This document shows positions 32,899-41,636 of a stretch of DNA of 64,000 bases, piece by piece. Location of the stretch: assembly GCA_020637195.1 (NCBI GenBank), contig JACJWK010000001.1, positions 62,001-126,000 on the forward strand, given 5' to 3'. The first letter of the stretch is position 1, and every line of letters starts with the position of its first letter. The DNA is from Microthrixaceae bacterium (GTDB taxonomy: Bacteria > Actinomycetota > Acidimicrobiia > Acidimicrobiales > DATDAH01). The position numbers and the translations under genes are program-made. The notes beneath the pieces were generated by a model. The model ran no database searches, was not told the DNA's origin, and saw only the letters and a program-made list of their open reading frames with translations.

Positions 32899-33543
32899 GT
32901 GAGCCCGCGCGGTCTCGCCCTCGTCGTCGCGGGCGGCGACGCGCCCGGCCCGGGCGAGCTCGCCGGCGAAGGGCCCTGGGACTGGGTGGTGGTGGCCGAT
33001 TCGGGGCTGGACCACGCGCTCGCGCTGGGCCTCGAGGTGGACCGGGTCGTGGGCGACCTCGACTCGGTGTCGCCCGCCGCGCTCGCGCGGGCGCGCGAGG
33101 CGGGGGTGGTGGTCGAAACGCACCCGCGCGACAAAGACGCCACCGACCTCGCCCTCGCGCTCGACGCCGCGGTCGACCTCGGGGCCGCATCCCTGCTCGT
33201 CGTCGGGGTCGGCGGCGGGCGCGCCGACCACCTCCTCGCGAACCTCCTGCTCCTGGCGTCGCCCGGCTACGCGGCGCTCGACGTCGACGCCCGCACCGCC
33301 GACGCGCGCTACGTCGTCGTGCGGGACCGGGCCCGCCCGCTGCGGGGCCGTCCGGGCGACGTCGTCACCCTGGTCCCGGTCCACGGTCCGGCAGGACGCG
33401 TGCGCACCCAGGGGCTGCGGTGGGCCCTGGCCGACGAGGACCTCCCGGGCGGCACCACCCGTGGGGTCAGCAACGAGCTCACCGGCACCGACGCCCACGT
33501 CGTCGTGGGCGACGGCGTCGTCCTCGCGATCCAGCCCCGCTGA
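32899..33543 (+). CDS. Thiamine pyrophosphokinase (thiamine diphosphokinase)
   Basis: A 214-residue enzyme that transfers pyrophosphate from ATP to thiamine. Its N-terminal domain has VVADSGLDHAL and VVGDLDSV with the catalytic Asp pair, then DKDATDLALAL and VGGGRADHLLANL, the ATP-binding signature. The C-terminal barrel has TRGVSNELTG for thiamine binding. Start GTG 32899 is just 17 bases after the dehydrogenase stop, so it may be part of the same transcript. No thiamine riboswitch is seen upstream. Overlap-free. Confidence 0.92.
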   Translation: MSPRGLALVVAGGDAPGPGELAGEGPWDWVVVADSGLDHALALGLEVDRVVGDLDSVSPAALARAREAGVVVETHPRDKDATDLALALDAAVDLGAASLLVVGVGGGRADHLLANLLLLASPGYAALDVDARTADARYVVVRDRARPLRGRPGDVVTLVPVHGPAGRVRTQGLRWALADEDLPGGTTRGVSNELTGTDAHVVVGDGVVLAIQPR

Positions 33544-33614
33544 GGGGCCGCCGCCGTCCGGGGACCGGTGGCCAGGTGCTCAGGCGCCGTCACGACGTGC
33601 CGATAGCCACCGTG

Positions 33615-34883
33615 ATGTCCCGCCACGCTTCGCGGGTGCGCGTCGCCACCGTCGCCGTCCTCTGGGCCGCCACGGCGGCCGCGACGCACCCCGCCGCCGC
33701 CCTCGCGCGTCAGGAGGACCCGGCGGGCTCGACCACGACCACCACCACGGTCGAGCCGACGCCCTCGTCCTCGACGACCACGACGACCCGGCCGCCGTCC
33801 ACGAGCACGACCACCACGACTGCGCCCCCCGGGGACCCCGGAGCGGGGGGCGACGTGACCGGTGGGGTCGTGCCCGACGTGGACGTGACGGTTCCGCCGC
33901 ACGACGGTGGCGACGACGGACCGCACGTCCCGAGCGTCGCCATCGTCGGTGACGTGTCGTCGGCCCGAGAGCGCCTGGCGCTCGCGGAGGTCGCCGCCGG
34001 CGAGGCCGAGCGTCGCGTCACGGACCTGCAGGACCGGCTCTCCGACATCGACGCCCGCCTCGTCGCGCTCACCGACGAGCAGCGCCAGGCCGTCAAGCGC
34101 GTGGAGGAGTCGCAGAACGTCCTCGCCGAGCGGGCCGTCGACGCCTACATCCGCGGGAACACCGGCGCGCTCGAGGCGACCCTCACCGCCGACGACCCGA
34201 ACGAGGCCAGCCACAACGACGCCCTGCTCGAGAGCGTGCTCGTGGCCGACAACCAGGCGGTCGACGACTTCCGGGCGGCCCGGCGCCAGGTGTCGCGGGA
34301 GCTCGTGGACCTGGCCGACGAGCGGGCGAGGGTCCATCGGGACCTGGCCCAGGCCAAGCACGCCGACAAGGCCGCGCGCGACGAGGTCCGCGACGCGCGG
34401 GTGCAGCTCCTCGCGTTCGAGGCGGGCAGCGAGATCTTCGTCACCGGGATGCACTTCCCGGTGGGTGATCCGCACGACTTCAGCGACACCTGGCACGCCC
34501 CGCGCTCGGGAGGTCGCCAGCACCAGGGCGTGGACATCTTCGCCCCGTCGGGGACCGACCTCTTCGCCGTGGAGCGGGGGGTGATCACCGGGATGGGCAC
34601 CAACTCGCTCGGCGGCATCAAGCTCTGGCTGTACGGCGAGAGCGGCACCACGTACTACTACGCGCACCTCCTGGCCTTCGCCCCCGGGCTCCGCGACGGG
34701 GCCGTGGTCGATGCCGGCACGGTCGTCGGCTTCGTGGGCAACACGGGCAACGCGATCTCCACCCCGTCGCACCTGCACTTCGAGATCCACCCGGGCAACG
34801 GGCCCGCGGTGAACCCGACCCCGCTGCTGCAGGTCGTGGACGCGCTCGACGGGGGACCGGGGTCGTCGGTGGCCCGTCGCTGA
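33615..34883 (+). CDS. Secreted coiled-coil M23 metallopeptidase (EnvC/NlpD-like)
   Basis: A 422-residue exported protein. A signal peptide (VAVLWAATAAATHPAAALA) is followed by a long Thr/Ser/Pro linker, a coiled coil (about 115-270, EAERRVTDLQDRL, KRVEESQNVLAE) and the M23 peptidase domain. Zinc ligands are seen in HQGVDIFAPSG (H and D) and HLHFEIHP (H-x-H). Such proteins cut peptidoglycan cross-bridges or activate amidases during division. A paralogue with the same layout is at 39187. Start ATG 33615 or GTG 33597. The gene sits downstream of thiamine pyrophosphokinase with its own probable promoter. Confidence 0.9.
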   Translation: MSRHASRVRVATVAVLWAATAAATHPAAALARQEDPAGSTTTTTTVEPTPSSSTTTTTRPPSTSTTTTTAPPGDPGAGGDVTGGVVPDVDVTVPPHDGGDDGPHVPSVAIVGDVSSARERLALAEVAAGEAERRVTDLQDRLSDIDARLVALTDEQRQAVKRVEESQNVLAERAVDAYIRGNTGALEATLTADDPNEASHNDALLESVLVADNQAVDDFRAARRQVSRELVDLADERARVHRDLAQAKHADKAARDEVRDARVQLLAFEAGSEIFVTGMHFPVGDPHDFSDTWHAPRSGGRQHQGVDIFAPSGTDLFAVERGVITGMGTNSLGGIKLWLYGESGTTYYYAHLLAFAPGLRDGAVVDAGTVVGFVGNTGNAISTPSHLHFEIHPGNGPAVNPTPLLQVVDALDGGPGSSVARR

Positions 34884-34905
34884 GCGCCGTCCCTAGGGTG
34901 GCGGC

Positions 34906-35355
34906 GTGGGCATGGACGTGACCGAGAGCCTCGAGGTGGCCAGCGCGCCGGCGGCCGTGTTCGCGTGGGTGGACGCGCTCGACCGCTACCCCCGGTGGCT
35001 CGACATCGTCGTGCGCGCCGAGTCCGCCGACGCGGCGCCCGGTGACCCCGGTCCGGCCTGGCGGGTCGACCTGCGCGGGCGCCTGGGCCCGTTGTCGCGG
35101 GCCAAGCGGTTGCGGATGGTGCGCACCGTGCACGACGCGCCGCGCCGCGCCGTGTTCGAGCGCCGCGAGGTCGACGGCCGCTCGCACTCGCCGTGGGTGC
35201 TCGACGCCACGGTCGACCCCGCGCCGAGCGGTGCCCGCCTCACGATGCGCCTGCACTACGGCGGGAGCCTGTGGGGCCCGGTGCTCGAGCGCATGCTCCG
35301 TGACGAGGTCGAGCGGTCGCGGCCCCGGCTCGCGGCGGCGGTGGGCGGCGCCTGA
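34906..35355 (+). CDS. SRPBCC / polyketide cyclase-like ligand-binding protein
   Basis: A 149-residue START-like domain: VTESLEVASAPAAVFAWVDALDRYPRW is the standard N-terminal strand-helix of the SRPBCC superfamily, and LTMRLHYGGSLWGPVLERML gives the long C-terminal helix. It binds a hydrophobic ligand or lipid; catalysis is not implied. TAGGGT (34894-34899) ends 6 bases before GTG 34906, indicating a leaderless transcript and fixing the start. Convergent with the membrane-protein gene that ends at 35360. Confidence 0.85.
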   Translation: MGMDVTESLEVASAPAAVFAWVDALDRYPRWLDIVVRAESADAAPGDPGPAWRVDLRGRLGPLSRAKRLRMVRTVHDAPRRAVFERREVDGRSHSPWVLDATVDPAPSGARLTMRLHYGGSLWGPVLERMLRDEVERSRPRLAAAVGGA

Positions 35356-35359
35356 GGGC

Positions 35360-35890
35360 TCAGGGGGCCCGGCGGGCCAGGCGCGTCAACCCCGCGGCGA
35401 GCGCGTACAGCACGCCGGCGTAGACCAGCAGGAACTTGACGTACGCGCAGGTGGCGGCGATCTGCGGGGCGGGCGACGCCACCGGCCCCCGGATCATGTC
35501 GAGCAGGGCGACGTTCTCGATCGCGTCGAGCGCGGCGCCGACCCACGCGGCCCAGGCCAGCACGCCCCCGAGGGTGATCAGCCAGGCGTGGTGGAAGACC
35601 CGGCGGCCCCAGACGCACGCCAGGGCGATCGTGCTGGAGTACGCGAGCAGGAACAGGTAGTCGAGGCCCACGCCGAACGCGGCGTGGATGACGTCGCGCT
35701 GGTCCCACTCGGCCATGACGTCGGTGGCGGCCGCCACCGTCCCCGCCACCTCGAGCCCGACGATGCCCTGGCCGCCGGGGTCGAGCAGCAACAGGGCCGT
35801 CCCGACGACCAGGGTGACCCCGAGGAGGGGGAGGAACGCCACGCGCACGCGCCCGGGGGCGAGATCGTCGAAGGGGTGGTGCACCGCCAT
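35360..35890 (-). CDS. Integral membrane protein, function unknown
   Basis: A 176-residue protein with four predicted membrane helices: VRVAFLPLLGVTLVVGTALLLL (15-37), IHAAFGVGLDYLFLLAYSSTIALACVWG, HHAWLITLGGVLAWAAWVGAALDAI and TCAYVKFLLVYAGVLYALAAG. The order and short loops recall small DUF membrane proteins of actinobacteria; I do not recognise a named family. It lies 3 bases downstream of the ABC ATPase gene on the same strand, so it could be part of that transport system, but it lacks the look of a classical permease. Confidence 0.7.
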   Translation of the reverse strand: MAVHHPFDDLAPGRVRVAFLPLLGVTLVVGTALLLLDPGGQGIVGLEVAGTVAAATDVMAEWDQRDVIHAAFGVGLDYLFLLAYSSTIALACVWGRRVFHHAWLITLGGVLAWAAWVGAALDAIENVALLDMIRGPVASPAPQIAATCAYVKFLLVYAGVLYALAAGLTRLARRAP

Positions 35891-35893
35891 GGC

Positions 35894-36703
35894 TCAAGCC
35901 TTCCCCCCGGTGGCCCGGGCCGTCCACCGGTCGTCGCGGCGCTCGAGCTCGAGGGGCACGCCGAAGCACACCGAGAGCGCCTCGGCGGTGAGCACGTCGT
36001 CGATCGGGCCGGCGGCCTGGACCCGCCCGTCCCGGAGCAGGAGTGCGTGGCCGAACGACGGCGGGATCTCCTCGACGTGGTGGGTGACGAGGACGGTCGG
36101 CGGCGTGGTCGCGTCGCCCGCCAGGTCGGCGAGGCGGCGCACGAGGTCCTCCCGGCCGCCCAGGTCGAGGCCCGCGGTCGGCTCGTCGAGGAGCAGGAGG
36201 CCGGGGTCGGCCATGAGCGTGCGCGCGAGCTGCACCCGCTGACGCTCGCCGGACGACAGGGTGCCGAAGCGCTGCCCGGCCAGGGCGGCGCACCCCAGCC
36301 GGTCGAGCAGCGCGAGCGCGCGGGCCCGGTCCGACTCGCCGTAGTCGTGCCACCACGGCTCGAGCGCGGCGTGCTTGGCCGTCATCACCACGTCGACCGC
36401 GGGCAGCGCCGGCCGCAGCAGGTCCGCCATCGCCGCGCTGGCGACGCCCACCCGGGCGCGGAGGCGGCGCACGTCGGTGCGCCCGAGCCGCTCGCCGAGC
36501 ACGTCGACGGTCCCCTCGGAGGGATGGAGGTACAGCGAGGCGATCCGCAGCAGGCTGGTCTTGCCCGAGCCGTTGCGCCCGAGCACCACCCACCGCTCAC
36601 CTCGCGCGACCGACCAGCCGACGTCGTCGAGCACGCGCCGTCCGTCGAGGTCGAGCCCCACCCCGGCGAGGCGCAGGGCCGGGGCGCCGGGGTCGGGTGC
36701 CAT
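35894..36703 (-). CDS. ABC transporter ATP-binding protein
   Basis: A 269-residue ATPase: Walker A is GRNGSGKTS (about 42-50), the signature LSSGERQRVQLAR (near 150), Walker B LLLLDEPTAG, and the H-loop LVTHHVEEI. This is closest to YlmA/ModF-like or Fe/Mo-type single ATPases often found without a permease. The TAGCGT box ending 7 bases before ATG 36703 suggests a leaderless transcript. The small membrane protein directly downstream is the only candidate partner. Divergent from the CNNM-like gene across 76 bases. Substrate unknown. Confidence 0.88.
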   Translation of the reverse strand: MAPDPGAPALRLAGVGLDLDGRRVLDDVGWSVARGERWVVLGRNGSGKTSLLRIASLYLHPSEGTVDVLGERLGRTDVRRLRARVGVASAAMADLLRPALPAVDVVMTAKHAALEPWWHDYGESDRARALALLDRLGCAALAGQRFGTLSSGERQRVQLARTLMADPGLLLLDEPTAGLDLGGREDLVRRLADLAGDATTPPTVLVTHHVEEIPPSFGHALLLRDGRVQAAGPIDDVLTAEALSVCFGVPLELERRDDRWTARATGGKA

Positions 36704-36779
36704 CGCCGGGACGCTACCGGCCGGGGGGTACCGTGATCGTGACCGACCGCCGGACCCCGGACCCGCCCTGCTCACCACC

Positions 36780-38087
36780 GTGCTCGGCCTGCTGGCCGTC
36801 CTGCTGCTCATCCTCGCCACGGCGTTCTTCGTCGCGGCCGAGTTCGCGCTCGTGGCCGTGGACCGCAGCCGCGTCGAGCACCTCGCCGCCGACGGGTCGC
36901 GCCGGGCGAAGGTGACGCTGAGCGTCCTGCGGCGGCTGTCGTTCCACCTCTCCGGGGCGCAGTTGGGCATCACGATCGTCTCGCTGGTGCTCGGCTTCGT
37001 GGCCGAGCCCACCGTCGCCGCCCTCATCGAGCCGGTCCTCGAGCCCCTCGTCGGCACGAGCTCGCGCGGCGTCTCGGTGGCCATCGCGCTCGGCCTGGCG
37101 ACGGTCTTCCAGATGGTGGTGGGCGAGCTCATCCCGAAGAACGTCGTGATCGCCCGACCCACCACCTCGGCGCTGCGCCTGGCGGCCCCGTTCCGCCTCT
37201 ACGCGGTGGTGTTCGGCCCGGTCATCTCGCTGTCGGAGCGGGCCGCCAACTGGGCGGTCCGCCGGCTCGGGGTGGAGCCTCAGGAGGAGCTCACCGCGGT
37301 GCGGTCGCTGCCCGAGCTGGAGCTGCTGTTCCTCAGCTCGGCGGCGGAGGGCGCGCTCGAGCCGAGGGCCGCCGACCTGTTGACGCGGTCGATCCGCTTC
37401 GGGGAGAAGACCGCCGACGACGCCCTGACGCCGCGCACCGCGCTGGAGGCGCTCGAGTCCGACGCCAGCCTGGCCGAGCTGGTGCAGCGCAGCCTCGACA
37501 CCGGGTTCTCCCGCTTCCTCGTCTACGGCGCCGACCTCGACGACGTGCGCGGCGTCGTGCACGTCAAGTCCGTGTACGAGACCGCTCCCGAGGACCGCGC
37601 CACGACGCCGGTGTCGGACGTGATGAGCGAGGCCTTCGTGGTGCCCGAGAGCCGCGCCCTGACGTCGCTGCTGGTCGAGCTGCGGGGCGCGGGCAGCCAC
37701 CTCGCCGTGGTGGTCGACGAGTACGGCGGCACCGCCGGGATCGTGACGCTCGAGGACCTCATCGAGGAGATCGTCGGCGAGATCGACGACGAGTGGGACC
37801 CCGAGGAGCCCGAGCGGTCGGTGGTGCAGCCGTCGGGCACCTACCTGCTGTCGGGCGGCCTGCACCCCGACGAGGTCCGGGACGCGTGCGGCTTCGAGGT
37901 GCCCGACGGCGAGTACGAGACGCTGGCGGGCTTCGTGCTCGACCGCCTCGGGCACCTGCCGGTGCCGGGGGAGTGGGTCACCCACGACGGTTGGGAGCTC
38001 GAGGTCGTCGAGCTCGACCGCCGCCGCATCGACCGCGTCCGGCTGGTCCCGCCGGCCCCGGTCCCCGGGACGGGAGCGTCGGGCTGA
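36780..38087 (+). CDS. CNNM/hemolysin C-type transporter (DUF21-CBS-CorC_HlyC)
   Basis: A 435-residue protein: DUF21 membrane domain (about 1-200: VLGLLAVLLLILATAFF, GAQLGITIVSLVLGF, MVVGELIPKNVV), two CBS domains (about 215-340) and a C-terminal CorC_HlyC domain with SGGLHPDEVRDACGF. These resemble CorC/YtfL/YrkA Mg2+ efflux or regulatory proteins. Start GTG 36780 precedes the first helix directly; there is a TACCGT box about 45 bases upstream. It is followed by a paralogue whose ATG overlaps its stop (TGATG), so the two probably form a heteromeric pair. The two sequences share domain order but differ in length. Confidence 0.9.
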   Translation: MLGLLAVLLLILATAFFVAAEFALVAVDRSRVEHLAADGSRRAKVTLSVLRRLSFHLSGAQLGITIVSLVLGFVAEPTVAALIEPVLEPLVGTSSRGVSVAIALGLATVFQMVVGELIPKNVVIARPTTSALRLAAPFRLYAVVFGPVISLSERAANWAVRRLGVEPQEELTAVRSLPELELLFLSSAAEGALEPRAADLLTRSIRFGEKTADDALTPRTALEALESDASLAELVQRSLDTGFSRFLVYGADLDDVRGVVHVKSVYETAPEDRATTPVSDVMSEAFVVPESRALTSLLVELRGAGSHLAVVVDEYGGTAGIVTLEDLIEEIVGEIDDEWDPEEPERSVVQPSGTYLLSGGLHPDEVRDACGFEVPDGEYETLAGFVLDRLGHLPVPGEWVTHDGWELEVVELDRRRIDRVRLVPPAPVPGTGASG

Positions 38088-39160
38088 TGGACGCTCCCGC
38101 CCTCCTGCTCACGGTCGCCCTCCTGGCCCTGAACGGCTGGTTCGTGGCCGTGGAGTTCGCCCTGATCGCCGCGCGACGCACGAAGCTCGAACAGCAGCGC
38201 CAGGCCGGGAGCCGGGCCGCGGGGGTCGGTCTGGCCCTGGTCGACGAGCTCTCGGTGCAGCTGGCCGGGGCGCAGCTCGGCGTGACGGTGGCGTCCCTGC
38301 TGCTCGGCTACGTGGCCGAGCCGGCGGTGTCGCACGTGATCGAGAGCGCCATCGGCCAGGTGGTCGACCTGCCCGAAGGGGTGCTGCGCACGATCGGCTT
38401 CGTCACGGGTCTGTCGCTCGTGGTGCTCGCCCACATGGTCCTCGGCGAGATGGTGCCGAAGAACCTGACGCTGGCCGACCCCGAGCGGGCCCTGCGCCTG
38501 CTCGCGTTGCCGACGCGGGCGCTCACGACGGTGCTCCGCCCGGTGATCGCGGCGTTGAACGCGATGGCCAACGCGGGCGTGTGGCTGCTGCGCGTCGAGC
38601 GCAAGGACACCCTGTCGGACAGCCACTCGCCCGAGGAGCTGGCCTCGATGCTGGACGCCTCGCGCGAGGAGGGGCTGATCGCCGTCGAGCAGCACGAGCT
38701 GCTCGCCCGCTCGCTGGGCTTCGGCGAGGCCCCCGTCTCGTCGGTGATGGTGCCCCGCGAGCGCATCGTGCACCTCCGCCGCGAGTCGACCCCGGCGGAG
38801 TTCGAGGAGGTCGTCGTGCGCACCGGCCACAGCCGGCTGCCCGTGGTGGGCCGCGACCGCGACGACATCGTCGGCTTCGTCCACGCCAAGGACCTCCTCA
38901 CCCTTCGCCCCGACGCCCGCGACCGGCCCCTGCCCGAGCGGCTCCTGCGCACCGACCTGGTCGAGGTCGACGAGGGGCGGACCATCGAGGAGGCCATGGT
39001 CGACCTCCGCCGTCGACGTCACCACCTGGGGGTCGTGCGCGGCGCGGACGGGCGCACCGCCGGTCTCGTGTTCCTCGAGGACCTCGTCGAGCAGCTCGTC
39101 GGCGACATCCGTGACGAGTCCGACCGCGAGCGCCTCCCGCCATCGGCCTCCGACGGTTGA
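38087..39160 (+). CDS. CNNM-like DUF21-CBS protein, partner of preceding gene
   Basis: A 357-residue paralogue of the preceding protein. The DUF21 part has LNGWFVAVEFALIAARRTK, GAQLGVTVASLLLGY and MVLGEMVPKNLT; the CBS pair follows (about 210-340, with VVGRDRDDIVGFVHAKDLL and LVFLEDLVEQLVGDI). The C-terminal CorC_HlyC domain is missing, so it is shorter than its neighbour, consistent with one subunit carrying the extra domain. Translationally coupled by a TGATG overlap. Role: probable divalent cation transport or regulation. Confidence 0.9.
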   Translation: MDAPALLLTVALLALNGWFVAVEFALIAARRTKLEQQRQAGSRAAGVGLALVDELSVQLAGAQLGVTVASLLLGYVAEPAVSHVIESAIGQVVDLPEGVLRTIGFVTGLSLVVLAHMVLGEMVPKNLTLADPERALRLLALPTRALTTVLRPVIAALNAMANAGVWLLRVERKDTLSDSHSPEELASMLDASREEGLIAVEQHELLARSLGFGEAPVSSVMVPRERIVHLRRESTPAEFEEVVVRTGHSRLPVVGRDRDDIVGFVHAKDLLTLRPDARDRPLPERLLRTDLVEVDEGRTIEEAMVDLRRRRHHLGVVRGADGRTAGLVFLEDLVEQLVGDIRDESDRERLPPSASDG

Positions 39161-39186
39161 GCGCCGTCGTTCGCTACCCTCACGGC

Positions 39187-40254
39187 GTGCGGATGGCGAC
39201 GCGGCTGCTCGTGGCCGTCACCTTCCTCGGGGTCGGCCTCGCCGGCGCGACCGACGTGTCGGCCGACGACGTGGACGAGGCCCGCGCCCGCGCGGAGGCC
39301 ACGATCCGGGCCCTGGACGAGGCCCAGGAGGAGCTCGGCGCGGTCGAGCAGCGCGTGGCCGAGGTGCAGCACCGCCTCGAGGTGGCCTCCGCCGACATCG
39401 AGCAGCTCGAGGCCGAGGTGCAGGCGATCGCGGTCGACCAGTACATGCGCGCCGGCGAGCCGCCCAGCCTGGTCCCGGTGGACGAGGACCTCGGTGACCA
39501 GCTCCTCGGCAACGAGCTGGCTCGCATCGTCACCCAGGGCGACACGGACGCGATCGACGCCTACGCCGCGCAGCGCGCCGACCTGGCGACCGCGGCCGAC
39601 GAGCTCGAGGCGCTCCAGGCCGAGCAGGAGGACGCGGTCGCGCAGCTCGAGTCGCGCAACCGTGAGCTCCAGGCCGAGGTCGAGCGCCTGGAGGCGCTCG
39701 AGCGCGAGCGGATCGAGGCCGAGCGGCGGCGCATCGAAGAGGAGCGCCGGCGGCGCGAGGCGCAGGAGCAGGCGGCCGCGGCCGCGGCCGCCGCCGCCAC
39801 GACCCCCGACGACACCACCCCGACGACCGGCGGGGGTGGCGGTGGTGGGACCCCGCCGCCGACCGGCGGCGGTGGCGACTTCCTCTGCCCGGTGCCGGGC
39901 TCGACCTTCATCGACTCGTGGGGGGCACCCCGCTCGGGAGGCCGCAGCCACCAGGGGGTCGACATGATGGCGTCGGCGGGCACGCCGATCTACGCGCCGG
40001 TCACCGGCGACGTGTCGCACCGGGGCGTCAGCCTGGGCGGGCTGTCGTTCTTCCTGTACGGCGACAACGGCAACACCTACTTCGGCACCCACCTGAGCTC
40101 CTACGGGGCCTCCGGTCGGGTCGTGGCCGGCACGGTGATCGGCTACGTGGGCGCCACCGGCAACGCGAACGGCATCAACCACCTCCACTTCGAGATCTGG
40201 CCGGGTGGCGGAGCGCCGGTCAACCCGTACCCGACCGTTGCCGCGGCCTGCTGA
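39187..40254 (+). CDS. Secreted coiled-coil M23 metallopeptidase
   Basis: About 355 residues. A signal peptide is followed by a long Arg/Glu/Gln coiled coil (about 25-205, ERIEAERRRIEEERRRR), a Gly/Pro/Thr linker (GGGGGGGTPPPTGGGG) and an M23 domain with HQGVDMMASAG and HLHFEIWPGG zinc motifs. A paralogue of the gene at 33615. The TACCCT box (39175-39180) ends 6 bases before GTG 39187, so that start fits leaderless transcription better than ATG 39193. Likely a cell-wall hydrolase or amidase activator acting outside the membrane. Its 3' end overlaps the next gene. Confidence 0.9.
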   Translation: MRMATRLLVAVTFLGVGLAGATDVSADDVDEARARAEATIRALDEAQEELGAVEQRVAEVQHRLEVASADIEQLEAEVQAIAVDQYMRAGEPPSLVPVDEDLGDQLLGNELARIVTQGDTDAIDAYAAQRADLATAADELEALQAEQEDAVAQLESRNRELQAEVERLEALERERIEAERRRIEEERRRREAQEQAAAAAAAAATTPDDTTPTTGGGGGGGTPPPTGGGGDFLCPVPGSTFIDSWGAPRSGGRSHQGVDMMASAGTPIYAPVTGDVSHRGVSLGGLSFFLYGDNGNTYFGTHLSSYGASGRVVAGTVIGYVGATGNANGINHLHFEIWPGGGAPVNPYPTVAAAC

Positions 40255-41257
40255 CGACGCCCTCGCGGCGGCGCTCGCCGAGGTCGTCGGCGAGGCGCTC
40301 GCGACCCCGGACGTGCGCGTCGAGGGGCTCCAGCGCCTCTCGGGCGGAGCGTCGCGGGAGACGTTCGCCTTCGACGCCGTCGACGCCTCGGGTGCCCGCC
40401 GCCCGCTGATCCTCCAGCGGGAGCGGCCCGGTGGCGCGATCGGCACCGGGGGCGGCACCCGCACCGAGGCGGTCCTGCTGCGCGCCGCGGCCGCCGAAGG
40501 GGTGCCGGTCCCCGGCGTCCTGCTCACCGGCCCCGCCCCCGATCGGCGCGACGCCGAGGCGGAGGGGGGTCCGCTCGGCGCGGCCTACGTCGTGGTGGAC
40601 CGCCTCGAGGGCGAGACCATCCCCCGCCGCATCCTCCGCGACGACCGCTACGCCGACGCCCGAGCGCGCCTGGCGGCCCAGTGCGGCCGTGCCCTGGCCG
40701 GCATCCACGCCATCCCGGTCGAACAGGTGGAGGGGCTGCACGACCGCGACCAGGTCGCCCAGTTCCGTGACCTGATGGACGCCCTCGGTGAGCCCCACCC
40801 GGCGTTCGAGCTCGCCTTCCGGTGGCTCGAGTCCAACCGCCCGCCGGCCGGCCCCACCCGCGTCGTCCATGGCGACTTCCGCAACGGCAACCTCATCATC
40901 GGCCCCGAGGGCCTGCGGGCGGTGCTCGACTGGGAGCTCGCCCACCTGGGGGACCCCATGGAGGACCTGGGCTGGCTCTGCGTCAAGGCGTGGAGGTTCG
41001 GGGGCCGGCCCCCGGTCGGGGGCTTCGGCGAGTACCGGGAGCTGTTCGACGCCTACGCCGACGCCGCGGGGCTCGACGGCGGCGTCGACCCCGCGGTCGT
41101 GCGCTGGTGGGAGGTGCTGGGCACGGTGAAGTGGGGGGTGATGTGCATCATCCAGGCGGCGTCGCACCTCCAGGGCCTCTCGCGCTCGGTGGAGCTCGCG
41201 GCCATCGGGCGGCGGGTCTGCGAGAACGAGCACGACGTGTTGGCGCTGCTTCCGTGA
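40205..41257 (+). CDS. Aminoglycoside phosphotransferase (APH)-fold kinase-like protein
   Basis: A 350-residue protein with the APH/choline-kinase fold: an N-terminal lobe with LSGGASRETFAFDA (about 44-57) and an active-site HGDFRNGNLII loop (about 222-232; H-G-D-x8-N type) plus LDWELAHLGDPMEDLGW (metal Asp). This is the APH group associated with acyl-CoA dehydrogenases in actinobacteria (ACAD10/11-like). The start is uncertain: GTG 40205 overlaps the peptidase gene by 50 bases; TTG 40238 would reduce that to 17. Followed by DUF6285 with a GTGA overlap. Substrate unknown. Confidence 0.85.
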   Translation: MAERRSTRTRPLPRPADDALAAALAEVVGEALATPDVRVEGLQRLSGGASRETFAFDAVDASGARRPLILQRERPGGAIGTGGGTRTEAVLLRAAAAEGVPVPGVLLTGPAPDRRDAEAEGGPLGAAYVVVDRLEGETIPRRILRDDRYADARARLAAQCGRALAGIHAIPVEQVEGLHDRDQVAQFRDLMDALGEPHPAFELAFRWLESNRPPAGPTRVVHGDFRNGNLIIGPEGLRAVLDWELAHLGDPMEDLGWLCVKAWRFGGRPPVGGFGEYRELFDAYADAAGLDGGVDPAVVRWWEVLGTVKWGVMCIIQAASHLQGLSRSVELAAIGRRVCENEHDVLALLP

Positions 41258-41598
41258 CCGCGCCCCACGACGCCCCCACGGCGGCCGAGCTGGTCGAGGC
41301 GGTGCGGGAATTCCTCGAGCAGGACGTCCTCGGTGCCACCGAGGGCCGGGTGCGCTTCCACACCCGGGTGGCGATGAACGTGCTGGGCCAGGTGCAGCGC
41401 GAGATCGAGCTCGGCCCCGAGCTGCGCGACGCCCACGCCCGGCGACTGGCGGACCTCGGCGTGGCCGACGACGTCGCGCTCGCCGCCGCGATCCGGTCCG
41501 GGGCGCTCGACGGTCGCTACGACGAGGTCAAGGCGGCGGTGTGGGACTCGGTCCGCGACAAGCTGGCCGTGGCCAACCCGCGCTACCTCGACTCGTGA
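41254..41598 (+). CDS. DUF6285 family protein, partner of the APH-like gene
   Basis: A 114-residue mostly helical protein that starts with GTG inside the stop of the APH-like gene. TAAELVEAVREFLEQDVLG, VRFHTRVAMNVLGQVQREIELG and a C-terminal VWDSVRDKLAVANPRYLD are typical of DUF6285, which nearly always follows this kinase-like family. The pair is thought to act in CoA-ester or fatty acid catabolism, though no reaction is established. Confidence 0.8.
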   Translation: MTAPHDAPTAAELVEAVREFLEQDVLGATEGRVRFHTRVAMNVLGQVQREIELGPELRDAHARRLADLGVADDVALAAAIRSGALDGRYDEVKAAVWDSVRDKLAVANPRYLDS

Positions 41599-41636
41599 CG
41601 GGGCCGGCCGCGGGCGCGACGGGGTAGGGAGCGGGG

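Noticed and set aside
32600..32899. TPP riboswitch for the thiamine pyrophosphokinase gene
   Set aside because: The gene follows a dehydrogenase by 17 bases and no THI-box pattern is present.
36733..36780. Earlier start GTG 36733 for the first CNNM-like gene
   Set aside because: It is in a different frame from the protein; the first in-frame start directly before the membrane helix is GTG 36780.
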